Assembly (NCBI GenBank): GCA_002418725.1
Contig: DIER01000003.1
Coordinates: forward strand, 1-17,957
From: Acholeplasmataceae bacterium UBA5769
GTDB taxonomy: Bacteria > Bacillota_I > Bacilli_A > Acholeplasmatales > Acholeplasmataceae
Direction of reading: 5' to 3'
Length of the DNA: 17,957 bases
The notes beneath the pieces are model-generated. The model did no database searches and was not told the origin of the DNA. It saw only the letters and a program-made list of their open reading frames with translations. The position numbers were made by a program, and so were the translations under genes. This document shows, one piece after another, positions 6,418 through 12,636 of this stretch (the stretch's first letter is position 1; each line of letters begins with the position of its first letter).

Positions 6418-6975
6418 GTGATCTATATACTAGCAGGAATTGCAAAATCAGGTAAGTCTAAGATAGCATTAGCCATTTTAGAACAAAAAAAACTTCGCAT
6501 GATTTCTACAGACTGGATCATGATGATGCTTTATCACGGCAATAAAGACTTAAACATTGATATCCATAAAAGTGATATCTCCGTAAGTCACATGCTAGAG
6601 CCATACATCGAAGGTTTAATTCAAGCATTGATTGATTCAAAAAAAGACATCTTGATTGAGGGTGTCCACATCCAACCTGCCTTAGCTAGAAAGATGATGG
6701 ATCAATATCCCAACAAGATAAGATCAGTCTTTCTCGGTTACAAGGAAATGGATGCAACGACGAAAGCTCAAGAGTTAAGAGAACACGCAGAAACCATGGA
6801 GAACCCATGGTATATGTCGATGAATGATCATGAACTTTATCATTTGACCACGTATATGATTCATGAAAGCGAAAAACTATATCAAACCTGTCTTGTCCAT
6901 AAACAACAATATATGGAAGTCAAAGATGTCATAAAAGATCAACATCAAATTATATCTGCCTTATTTCATACATAG
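6418..6975 (+). CDS. P-loop kinase-like protein
   Basis: A 185-residue protein with a single P-loop domain. The Walker A box GIAKSGKS lies at 7-14, a Thr-Asp-Trp follows the second strand (31-33, where small-molecule kinases place a catalytic Asp), and ILIEGVHI at 78-85 forms a third strand with an acidic residue. The layout is that of small-molecule or nucleotide-type kinases (AAA_33/adenylate-kinase-like) rather than an ATPase motor; the substrate is not apparent. A Zeta-toxin-like relationship is possible by fold, but no antitoxin gene is adjacent. The start is GTG 6418, with AAGGA 11 nt and GGTGA 3 nt upstream. No ATG lies close by in frame. It is a single gene with no obvious terminator before the next promoter. 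Confidence 0.75.
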   Translation: MIYILAGIAKSGKSKIALAILEQKKLRMISTDWIMMMLYHGNKDLNIDIHKSDISVSHMLEPYIEGLIQALIDSKKDILIEGVHIQPALARKMMDQYPNKIRSVFLGYKEMDATTKAQELREHAETMENPWYMSMNDHELYHLTTYMIHESEKLYQTCLVHKQQYMEVKDVIKDQHQIISALFHT

Positions 6976-7056
6976 GATTCATGGATGCTTTCTACGATCA
7001 CTTTAAGTTCAAGACAACTAAGAACATTGGCTTTTATATGATGTGATATTTAATCA

Positions 7057-7070
7057 TGGTAGAATATAAT
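7057..7070 (+). promoter_or_regulatory. Promoter region of the diguanylate cyclase gene
   Basis: An extended TGG-TAGAAT (7057-7065) and an overlapping TATAAT (7065-7070) both lie 50-60 bp before the start. Either could be the -10; no strong -35 is seen. The 6976-7056 stretch otherwise holds nothing I can name. Confidence 0.45.
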
Positions 7071-7118
7071 CAGTATATATGATTAACCGATACTAAAATA
7101 AGAGAGAAGGTAACATGT

Positions 7119-8084
7119 ATGGCTAAAAACTATGAAATGTTTGAAAAAAGTGAATTAATAGAACGTATTAAGTTTTTGGAGTCAAAACTTGAACACCTTT
7201 TCAAAGAAAACGATCAAGAAATGTTTGTCAATTTTCCATGGGCAGGGAATTTAGGTCAGTGGTACTGGTTTTACGATACCAATAAGGTGACCTTTAACGA
7301 TAAAAAAGTTTCTTTATTAGGCTATGATACAAAAGAAATCGGTCCTGTTGGCTTTGAGTTTTTCACAAGCAAACTCCATCCTGATGATTATGATGCAGTG
7401 ATGAACAACATGAGAGACCACTTAAAAGGTATCACAGAAGCCTATGAAGTCGAGTACCGTATTCAACACAAGGATGGGCATTATTTATGGTATTATGACC
7501 GTGGTGTTGTCATGAAACGTGATGAAAAAGGTATGCCAATAATGCTTCAAGGTATCGTCTTTGATATCACTGAAACGAAACGCATTGAAGATCGGCTAAG
7601 ATTTTTATCGGAAAGAGATTCACTAACGAATTTATTTAATCGAAGAGCTTTTTTTGAAGATATAGAAAAACTACTCCAAGAAAAAAAACCACAATTTTCA
7701 CTGCTTATGTTTGATGTGGATTATTTTAAAAAGATCAATGATGATCATGGGCATTTGGTAGGAGATGAAGTGCTCAGACGTTTAGCTCAATTTTTACTTC
7801 AAACGAAAAAAGAACAAGACCATGTCTATCGTTATGGTGGAGAAGAATTTTTCCTTATCCTAAATCATACAACCTTGGATGAAGCGTGTCTCATCGCACA
7901 AGATATCCATCTCGAAATCGCCAACATACCGATGCCAGAAGTCCAAAATATCACGGTAAGTATGGGTGTTGCTTATTATCATATAGGCGAGAGCATCGAT
8001 CATCTTGTCAAACGTGTTGATGACCTGATGTATCAAGCAAAAAACCGGGGTAGAAACTGTTTGGTCTGTGAAGATAAACAGTAA
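7119..8084 (+). CDS. PAS-GGDEF diguanylate cyclase
   Basis: Condenses two GTP to the second messenger c-di-GMP. The 321-residue protein has a short predicted coiled coil (about 8-32) and a PAS_3-type sensor domain (about 45-155, with LHPDDY and YRIQHKDGHYLWYYDRG). The GGDEF domain spans about 160-318. Catalytic features are intact: RDSLTNLFNRR, MFDVDYFK with Asp199, NDDHGH, GDEVL and GGEEF at 240-244. The allosteric inhibitory site normally reads RxxD five residues before GGEEF but here is KEQD (231-234), so product inhibition may be weak. There are no membrane segments, so it is a cytosolic sensor of an unknown ligand or redox state. The ATG at 7119 has AGAAGG 8 nt upstream. An ATG at 7115 opens a three-codon frame that overlaps the start. 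No EAL or HD-GYP partner is in the window. Confidence 0.93.
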   Translation: MAKNYEMFEKSELIERIKFLESKLEHLFKENDQEMFVNFPWAGNLGQWYWFYDTNKVTFNDKKVSLLGYDTKEIGPVGFEFFTSKLHPDDYDAVMNNMRDHLKGITEAYEVEYRIQHKDGHYLWYYDRGVVMKRDEKGMPIMLQGIVFDITETKRIEDRLRFLSERDSLTNLFNRRAFFEDIEKLLQEKKPQFSLLMFDVDYFKKINDDHGHLVGDEVLRRLAQFLLQTKKEQDHVYRYGGEEFFLILNHTTLDEACLIAQDIHLEIANIPMPEVQNITVSMGVAYYHIGESIDHLVKRVDDLMYQAKNRGRNCLVCEDKQ

Positions 8085-8134
8085 AAAATTATACAAAAAT
8101 CGACATGCAATTTTATCTCTTTTTTCAAGCCTTA

Positions 8135-8143
8135 TGCTATAAT
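8135..8143 (+). promoter_or_regulatory. Extended -10 promoter of the small basic ORF
   Basis: TGC-TATAAT is a near-ideal extended -10. It predicts transcription from about 8150 and a leader of about 22 nt with AAAGGAG before ATG 8172. Confidence 0.65.
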
Positions 8144-8171
8144 GTTGACTGGGCAAAAGGAGATGAATCAA

Positions 8172-8285
8172 ATGCAAGTAATGGGTCGCAATTACAAAGG
8201 TAAGCACTTAAAGAAAAACCAGCTAAAGAAAGCAAAGTTAGCTGGCAAAAAAGTGATTCGTAATAAGATTGTCAAGAGTTCATAA
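8172..8285 (+). CDS. Small basic protein of 37 residues, function unknown
   Basis: A short frame that ordinary length cut-offs miss. It begins MQVMGRNYKGKHLKKNQLKK and ends with TAA at 8283-8285. It is very basic (about a third Lys/Arg), has only Ser at the C-terminus as polar end, and has no Cys or acidic residues. It would be soluble and could bind nucleic acid or ribosomes. It is supported by a complete transcription unit: extended -10 at 8135-8143, AAAGGAG at 8156-8162, and a UUCG-loop terminator immediately after the stop. An upstream in-frame ATG (8163) is rejected because it abuts the ribosome binding site. I do not recognise the family. Alternatives are a leader peptide or a small RNA gene that happens to be open. 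Confidence 0.65.
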   Translation: MQVMGRNYKGKHLKKNQLKKAKLAGKKVIRNKIVKSS

Positions 8286-8307
8286 AAAAGACTTCGGTCT
8301 TTTTTTA
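8284..8307. terminator. Bidirectional UUCG-loop terminator
   Basis: AAAAAGAC (8285-8292) pairs with GTCTTTTT (8297-8304) around a TTCG tetraloop. It has a T-run on the plus strand and A-run, read as T's, on the minus strand. It can end both the small basic ORF (+) and the acetyltransferase gene (-), whose stop at 8305-8307 lies in its tail. Confidence 0.85.
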
Positions 8308-8808
8308 TTTTTTATAAGCCAAGGCTTTCAGTGCATCAGCATCCAAACGAAAGGTTAACCAATCGTCCATGGGTTTCGCACCTAAGGACTGGTAAAAACG
8401 GATAGAGGGTTCATTCCAGTTTAAACACATCCAATCAAATCTTTCACACGATCTTTCAAGTGCCAAACGTGCTAAGTAAGCGAATATTTGCTTTCCATAT
8501 CCTTTATGACGATACGCTTCATCAATGTATAGATCTTCCAAAAAAAGGTTTGCTTTTCCTAAAAAAGTTGAATAGTTGTGAAAAAACAAAGCGAAACCTA
8601 TCGGTTTTTGGTCCACCTCTGCGAGGATGACTTCAGCTTGTTTAAGTTCAAAAAGAGAGCGTCTAATGGACATAGGTGTTGCAGTCATCATCGGTTCAAG
8701 TTTCTCATAAATAGCTAATTTTCGGATAAACGATAAAATCAATTCAACATCATCAATAGTCGTGGATCGAAGTTTGAAATGTTTATCTTCAGATGTATAG
8801 AGGTACAT
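8305..8808 (-). CDS. GNAT acetyltransferase, diamine/spermidine type
   Basis: Transfers acetyl from acetyl-CoA to an amine; the closest family I recognise is the spermidine/spermine N1-acetyltransferase-like group. Its diagnostic segments are visible in order: IRKLAIYEKL near the N-terminus, GFALFFHNYSTFLG, LFLEDLYI, then the acetyl-CoA loop HKGYGK (RxxGxGK-like), followed by LNWNEPSIRFYQSLGA. The chosen start is ATG 8808 (MYLYTSEDK, 167 residues), because GGGAG lies 6 nt upstream on the minus strand. An ATG 24 bp further upstream has no such site. It is a single gene, divergent from the guanylate-kinase-like gene, and shares the terminator at 8284-8307. The substrate could be a polyamine, a thialysine-like amino acid or another amine. 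Confidence 0.88.
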   Translation of the reverse strand: MYLYTSEDKHFKLRSTTIDDVELILSFIRKLAIYEKLEPMMTATPMSIRRSLFELKQAEVILAEVDQKPIGFALFFHNYSTFLGKANLFLEDLYIDEAYRHKGYGKQIFAYLARLALERSCERFDWMCLNWNEPSIRFYQSLGAKPMDDWLTFRLDADALKALAYKK

Positions 8809-8877
8809 AGTAATCTCCCTTCGGTGAAGCATCTACATTTATTGTATCAAATGTTGTCGCATCTCACCTAAATTTTA

Positions 8878-8886
8878 TGTTATAAT
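8878..8886 (+). promoter_or_regulatory. Extended -10 promoter of the guanylate-kinase-like gene
   Basis: TGT-TATAAT precedes ATG 8908 by only 21 bp, so the message would have a very short leader. A TACAAT on the opposite strand (8842-8847) may serve the divergent acetyltransferase gene. Confidence 0.55.
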
Positions 8887-8907
8887 GCTCAAGAAGGATG
8901 TGTAATC

Positions 8908-9444
8908 ATGATTGTTTTAGTCGGTGCAAGTGCGAGTGGTAAAACAGAACTTGCTAAACAACTTTATCAAAGCTTTGGTTATACCAAATGTATAACCACC
9001 ACAACAAGAGAACCACGTATAAATGAAGTTGATGGTATCGACTATCATTTTTTAACCAAAGAAGCGTTTCACGATTTAATGGATAAAGACGCATTTTATG
9101 AAGTGACGACATACAATGGCTACTTTTATGGCATTCAAAAACATGACGTCAATGATAAAGGTGTGATCATCGTGGATCCGCATGGGGCGAACACGCTTGT
9201 TGATAAAGCACAAGATCACGTTTTCGTTGTTTTCGTTGAAACGAGTGAGAAATTGCGGAAAAAGCGCATGCTTTTAAGAGGAGATGCTTTAGATCTCATT
9301 GAAAAGAGACTACATCATGATGCAGAGGTTTTTCAAAAGCAAGCCTTTAAACGTATTGATCTATTAATTCATAATGAAGAGCACACACTGATTGAACTTG
9401 CAGAGACGGTTCATCACACATACCAGATTTTTTTAAAAGGATAG
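8908..9444 (+). CDS. Guanylate-kinase-like protein
   Basis: A 178-residue P-loop protein of the guanylate kinase fold. The Walker A box GASASGKT (6-13) replaces the usual GPSGxGK. TTTREPR (31-37) and DGIDYHFL are the GMP-binding signature, NGYFYG corresponds to the usual NxYG, and a basic R/K-rich segment (about 115-135) lies near the lid position. It is about 20-30 residues shorter than housekeeping Gmk and divergent at several conserved places. A second, specialised nucleotide kinase is therefore likelier than the essential Gmk, though the latter cannot be excluded from one window. A PhnN-type ribose bisphosphokinase is a weaker alternative. The weak site AAGGATG precedes the ATG. It is a single gene whose stop is inside its terminator. 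Confidence 0.8.
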   Translation: MIVLVGASASGKTELAKQLYQSFGYTKCITTTTREPRINEVDGIDYHFLTKEAFHDLMDKDAFYEVTTYNGYFYGIQKHDVNDKGVIIVDPHGANTLVDKAQDHVFVVFVETSEKLRKKRMLLRGDALDLIEKRLHHDAEVFQKQAFKRIDLLIHNEEHTLIELAETVHHTYQIFLKG

Positions 9445-9463
9445 GTCATCTATTCTTTTTTTT
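9435..9463 (+). terminator. Terminator of the guanylate-kinase-like gene
   Basis: AAAAGGATAG pairs with CTATTCTTTT around a GTCAT loop and runs into T's to 9463. The TAG stop (9442-9444) is in the stem. Confidence 0.75.
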
Positions 9464-9499
9464 GTCACAAACTTGTCACAAAAAGGTCATTTTTTTGAC
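9462..9499 (+). promoter_or_regulatory. Operator-like repeat array before the DUF4349 gene
   Basis: Two identical 9-bp near-palindromes TTGTCACAA (9462-9470 and 9473-9481) are 11 bp apart, one helical turn. They are followed by GTCA-6 nt-TGAC (9486-9499), whose right half overlaps the -35. This is what a binding site for a dimeric regulator looks like; no regulator gene is adjacent. Confidence 0.5.
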
Positions 9500-9522
9500 A
9501 TAACTCATCGTTATACTAAAGT
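9495..9522 (+). promoter_or_regulatory. Promoter of the DUF4349 lipoprotein gene
   Basis: A consensus -35 TTGACA (9495-9500) is 16 bp from TAAAGT (9517-9522). TATACT (9512-9517) and TATAAA (9523-9528) are alternative -10s at poorer spacing. The -35 overlaps the GTCA/TGAC dyad, so a bound regulator would block or recruit polymerase. Confidence 0.5.
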
Positions 9523-9548
9523 TATAAAACAGATGAGAGGTAAAAAAA

Positions 9549-10346
9549 ATGAGAAAATGGTTATGGGTTCTTGCAGTTTCCTTAGTGTTTCTTTTGGTGG
9601 GGTGTTCATCAAGTCAAGATGATAAGGCGCCCTATGAAGAAGACAATAAAGACATCGTCAGTATGACACAAAATATCCCGACACGTAAAATCATTTATGA
9701 GGTTCAGTTAAGTATTCAAGTGAGCCATGTGAATGAGGTAGATGATCACCTTAAAACATTATTAACGGATGATGAATGGATAGATTATCAGTCCATCGGT
9801 GGACAAAATGCTTCCTACACACTGCGCATTCGAACAGATCGACTCGATCAATTCATCGAAGATATAAAACAGACTTATGTCATTCAACGTTTTCAAAAAA
9901 GTGGTACAGATATATCGCTTCAATATCAGGATAAAACAAACCGCATGCTAGCCATTGATGCAGAACTTGCAAGACTGATTGATTTATACGCATCAGCTAA
10001 ACTCTCCGATATGATTATCATCAATAGCCAAATCGCACATCTAGAAGTTGAAAAACAAAAACTAAATGGTGAGCTTTTGGTTTATGATAGTTTAGTGGAT
10101 TATAGTCAGGTCAATCTAACGGTTTATGGTTCGAGTGTTGTGACAAAATCACCCTTCTTTAATCGATTAGGGCGTGCATTGGATACAGGTTTTACAGGAA
10201 CAATCAACTTTCTTGATGGTTTTATCATGTTACTTGCAACGATTTTACCATTTGGTATTTTTGTGAGTGCTATTGGAGTTCCACTCTATCTTTTTATCCG
10301 ATTTAGAAATAAAAAACACGATCTTAAGAAAAAACAAAATGTATAG
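9549..10346 (+). CDS. DUF4349-type membrane lipoprotein
   Basis: A 265-residue lipoprotein with signal peptide and lipobox LVGC (Cys19). The domain starting at TRKIIYEVQLSIQV and including GGQNASYTLRIRTDRLDQFIEDI matches the DUF4349 family, whose function is unknown. A predicted coiled coil (about 125-180) follows, and then one C-terminal membrane segment (about 222-250) with a Lys-rich cytosolic tail. The protein is thus tethered at both ends, with the DUF4349/coiled-coil part outside. The family is widespread among envelope proteins of Gram-positive bacteria. GAGAGG lies 8 nt before the ATG. It is a single-gene unit with an operator-like array upstream and a strong terminator downstream, which suggests regulated, perhaps envelope-stress, expression; that last point is inference. 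Confidence 0.88.
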   Translation: MRKWLWVLAVSLVFLLVGCSSSQDDKAPYEEDNKDIVSMTQNIPTRKIIYEVQLSIQVSHVNEVDDHLKTLLTDDEWIDYQSIGGQNASYTLRIRTDRLDQFIEDIKQTYVIQRFQKSGTDISLQYQDKTNRMLAIDAELARLIDLYASAKLSDMIIINSQIAHLEVEKQKLNGELLVYDSLVDYSQVNLTVYGSSVVTKSPFFNRLGRALDTGFTGTINFLDGFIMLLATILPFGIFVSAIGVPLYLFIRFRNKKHDLKKKQNV

Positions 10347-10355
10347 CAATGAGAC

Positions 10356-10378
10356 AAGGGGCTTGCCCCTTTTCTTTT
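10356..10378 (+). terminator. Terminator of the DUF4349 gene
   Basis: AAGGGG (10356-10361) pairs with CCCCTT (10366-10371) around CTTG, followed by TTTCTTTT. Confidence 0.85.
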
Positions 10379-10391
10379 ACATAAAATTACT

Positions 10392-10419
10392 TTGAATATC
10401 TAATCAAATATGATATCAT
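10392..10419 (+). promoter_or_regulatory. Promoter of fabV
   Basis: TTGAAT (10392-10397) is separated by 16 bp from TATCAT (10414-10419), which also has the extended TGA. Transcription would start near 10427, about 43 nt before the start codon. Confidence 0.6.
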
Positions 10420-10469
10420 GAAAGAAGCATCATTTTATCAGACATTATTAAACAAAGAGGTAAATTAAC

Positions 10470-11663
10470 ATGATTATTGAACCATCGATTCGATCAAACA
10501 TATTTCTCAATGCGCATCCCAAAGGATGTGAACAAGCTGTTTATGAACAAATTCAAGAAGCAAAAGCCTTACCACCGTTTGAAGGACCTAAAAAAGTGTT
10601 GATTATTGGAGGGTCATCCGGTTATGGATTATCCTCTAGAATCGCACTCGCATATGGTGCACAAAGTGATACAATCAACATTTCCTTTGAGACAGCACCC
10701 AAAGGTAAACGCACAGGTACAGCTGGTTGGTGGAATAACATTTATTTTCAACAATACGCAAAAGAAACAAACCATATCCATAAAGATTTTGTAGGTGACG
10801 CATTTAGCTCACAAATGAAAAAAGATGTGGTCAACTACATCAAAGAAACTTTTGGTAAACTTGATTTGGTGATTTATTCACTGGCTGCTGGTGCACGGTT
10901 TAATGAATCAACAGGAACTTTAGTCAAATCCAGTATTAAAGCGATTGGATCTGATGCGGTTGGTAAAACCATCGACTTGGCAGATTTAACCGTCAAAGAT
11001 CTCATTATTGGAACTGCGACTGAAGAAGAAATAAACGATACGGTCTACGTTATGGGTGGATCAGCGTGGGAAGACTGGGTTCAAACACTCGCGGATGCTG
11101 ATGTTCTAAATCAAGGATTTAAAACCATTTCCTACACCTATATTGGAGGACCAACCACCGATAAAATCTATCGTGGTGGTACACTAGGTAAGGCAAAAGA
11201 AGATTTAGAAACGTGTGCAAGACGAATGAATCAACTTCTTAAAGATAAATACCAAGGTGAAGCACTGATTTCCTCTTCAAAAGCGGTTGTTACAAAAGCT
11301 TCTGTCTTTATTCCGCAAATGCCTGTTTATGTTTCTTGTTTGTTCGATGTTATGATGAGACATCATCATCATGAAACCATCTTAGAACATAAATTTCGTC
11401 TCTTTAAAGACATGGTTTACGGAAACAAACGGATCACCGATGATTTAGGGCGTATCAGATTAGATCATCTCGAAATGGAAGAGGCTATTCAAAAGGAAAC
11501 CATTCACATGATGGAGACGTTATCAGATGAAGCGCTCTTCGCATTGGAAGGGACCAAAGTCTTTATTAAAGAATTCCATCAAATTCATGGATTTAAGTTT
11601 GATAACATAAACTATGATGAAGATACCGATATTGAAAGTTTGAGCGAACAGTTACCAGAATAG
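10470..11663 (+). CDS. fabV: FabV-type trans-2-enoyl-ACP/CoA reductase
   Basis: An NADH-dependent reductase of 2,3-unsaturated acyl thioesters, used either as the last step of type II fatty-acid elongation or, on crotonyl-CoA, in butyrate formation. The 397-residue length is typical. Visible features are the nucleotide-binding GGSSGYGLSSR (47-57), GDAFS (109-113), LVIYSLAAG, and the family active site Tyr234-X8-Lys243 inside YRGGTLGKAK. LHE-like EHKFRLFKDMVYG and the C-terminal GFKFDNINY complete it. The segment normally reading SPxRT after LA is here GARFN, so it is a divergent member. AGAGG lies 9 nt before the ATG. It is a single gene with its own promoter and terminator and is not in a fab cluster, which leaves both the FabV and the Ter roles open. 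FabV enzymes are intrinsically less sensitive to triclosan than FabI (established). Confidence 0.92.
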   Translation: MIIEPSIRSNIFLNAHPKGCEQAVYEQIQEAKALPPFEGPKKVLIIGGSSGYGLSSRIALAYGAQSDTINISFETAPKGKRTGTAGWWNNIYFQQYAKETNHIHKDFVGDAFSSQMKKDVVNYIKETFGKLDLVIYSLAAGARFNESTGTLVKSSIKAIGSDAVGKTIDLADLTVKDLIIGTATEEEINDTVYVMGGSAWEDWVQTLADADVLNQGFKTISYTYIGGPTTDKIYRGGTLGKAKEDLETCARRMNQLLKDKYQGEALISSSKAVVTKASVFIPQMPVYVSCLFDVMMRHHHHETILEHKFRLFKDMVYGNKRITDDLGRIRLDHLEMEEAIQKETIHMMETLSDEALFALEGTKVFIKEFHQIHGFKFDNINYDEDTDIESLSEQLPE

Positions 11664-11683
11664 GATGAAAACATCCTATTTTT
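11659..11683 (+). terminator. Terminator of fabV
   Basis: AATAGGATG pairs with CATCCTATT around AAAA, followed by a T-rich tail. The TAG stop (11661-11663) is inside the stem. Confidence 0.8.
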
Positions 11684-11687
11684 ATTT

Positions 11688-11711
11688 AAAAAACACCTAC
11701 CCTAGAGGGTA
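11688..11711 (-). terminator. Weak terminator of thpR (minus strand)
   Basis: TACCC (11698-11702) pairs with GGGTA (11707-11711) around a 4-nt loop. On the minus strand six T's begin 4 nt later. The short stem and the gap make this only probable. Confidence 0.4.
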
Positions 11712-12236
11712 AGTGTAGAGTGGCGTGTAGGTTAATCTTCCTTGTACTCTAGATGACAAATAGAGGTGGATTTGTGTAACTTGATTGTCCGCTTTTTTAA
11801 TATCAATTTGATGGAGCTGAAATGGTTCAATAAATCGTATGTGTCTAGCTATTGTGATATGCGCTTTAAAGGGTTTTTCATCAAAAGGTATACCTAAAGA
11901 AGTGACGAGATCTCTGATCTTAGAGGATAAAGTCTTGAGTTCGTTCATCCCTTTTTGAATGCTTTGCCACACCACGCGCTCATGTCCGCTTAAAAATGCA
12001 TCAAGAGGACCGGTTTGAATGTGAAATGCTTTTTCACCTCGAAGTCCTTGTTTGAAAGCATCATCAAGTTGATGTAACTGTTCTTGATTGAGTTCACCTA
12101 AAAATAACAAAGTTAAATGAAGGTTGTTTAGGTCAGTAAAATTCCCCTTAAGGATATAAGGTCTCATATGCTCTTGGGCATCTCGAATGTTTGATTTTAA
12201 AGTTTCATTTAAGGGTATCCCCACAAAAAGTCTCAT
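11697..12236 (-). CDS. thpR: RNA 2',3'-cyclic phosphodiesterase
   Basis: Member of the 2H phosphoesterase family (formerly 2'-5' RNA ligase). It hydrolyses 2',3'-cyclic phosphate ends of RNA to 2'-phosphates. The 179-residue protein has both HxTx catalytic boxes, HLTL (His40) and HITI (His126). The family start MRLFVGIPLNE and the segment following the first box (LLFLGEL) are also present. The size is normal. GGTGAT lies just before the ATG on the minus strand. It is a single gene convergent with fabV and upstream of nothing co-directional except copZ, which has its own terminator between them. The cellular role (RNA repair or turnover) is not shown by the neighbourhood. Confidence 0.92.
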   Translation of the reverse strand: MRLFVGIPLNETLKSNIRDAQEHMRPYILKGNFTDLNNLHLTLLFLGELNQEQLHQLDDAFKQGLRGEKAFHIQTGPLDAFLSGHERVVWQSIQKGMNELKTLSSKIRDLVTSLGIPFDEKPFKAHITIARHIRFIEPFQLHQIDIKKADNQVTQIHLYLSSRVQGRLTYTPLYTYPLG

Positions 12237-12267
12237 AACATCACCATGTATAGTTTAGCACAGTTAT

Positions 12268-12290
12268 AAAAAGAAAAGGGCAATGCCCTT
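12268..12290 (-). terminator. Terminator of copZ (minus strand)
   Basis: AAGGGC (12276-12281) pairs with GCCCTT (12285-12290) around 3 nt. On the minus strand TTCTTTTTA follows. The stop codon (12289-12291) overlaps the stem. Confidence 0.8.
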
Positions 12291-12507
12291 ACTCTTTATG
12301 CTCTACAGCTTTGTAGCCTAATCTACCAACTTGTTCAACGATTTTTTGATCGTTTACCAGTGTTTCATCATAGGAAACCAAGACCTTACTTTCAGCAAGA
12401 ATGACTTCAACATCAGAAACCCCTTTTGTCTTTGATAAAAGTTTTGATATGGCTGTTGAACAACTTACACAATGCATACCAAGAACATCGTATTCTGCCT
12501 TTTTCAT
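12289..12507 (-). CDS. copZ: Heavy-metal-associated domain protein, CopZ-like chaperone
   Basis: A single HMA ferredoxin-like domain of 72 residues. The metal site GMHCVSC (Cys13, Cys16) binds Cu(I), typically handing it to a P-type ATPase; GYKAVE near the C-terminus is the usual family ending. It would act in the cytosol. AAAGGGG lies upstream of the ATG on the minus strand. The expected partners (CopA ATPase, CsoR/CopY regulator) are not in this window. It is divergent from an MFS transporter, with a palindrome-bearing gap between. Other thiophilic metals, such as mercury or zinc, cannot be ruled out from the motif alone. Confidence 0.85.
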   Translation of the reverse strand: MKKAEYDVLGMHCVSCSTAISKLLSKTKGVSDVEVILAESKVLVSYDETLVNDQKIVEQVGRLGYKAVEHKE

Positions 12508-12579
12508 GTCAACACACCCCTTTCATCTTTATTGTCTTTTGAATAGGTCAAAAAAGCAAATGATTTACATTTTTAAGTA

Positions 12580-12615
12580 ACTTGAAAAGCATACTTTTCA
12601 TCTTTCAAGTATAAT
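12580..12615 (+). promoter_or_regulatory. Nested palindromes and -10 of the MFS transporter gene
   Basis: An inner dyad TGAAAAG-CATA-CTTTTCA (12583-12600) sits inside an outer one, ACTTGAAA (12580-12587) with TTTCAAGT (12603-12610). The outer right arm runs into a perfect TATAAT (12610-12615), 21 bp before ATG 12637. No regular -35 is present at 17 bp, so the promoter probably depends on, or is blocked by, a protein at these palindromes. Confidence 0.55.
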
Positions 12616-12636
12616 GGAAGTAGTGCTGGAGGATTT

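Noticed and set aside
6418..6975. Zeta-type toxin
   Set aside because: Only the P-loop fold is shared; there is no adjacent epsilon-like antitoxin and the domain fits a generic small kinase.
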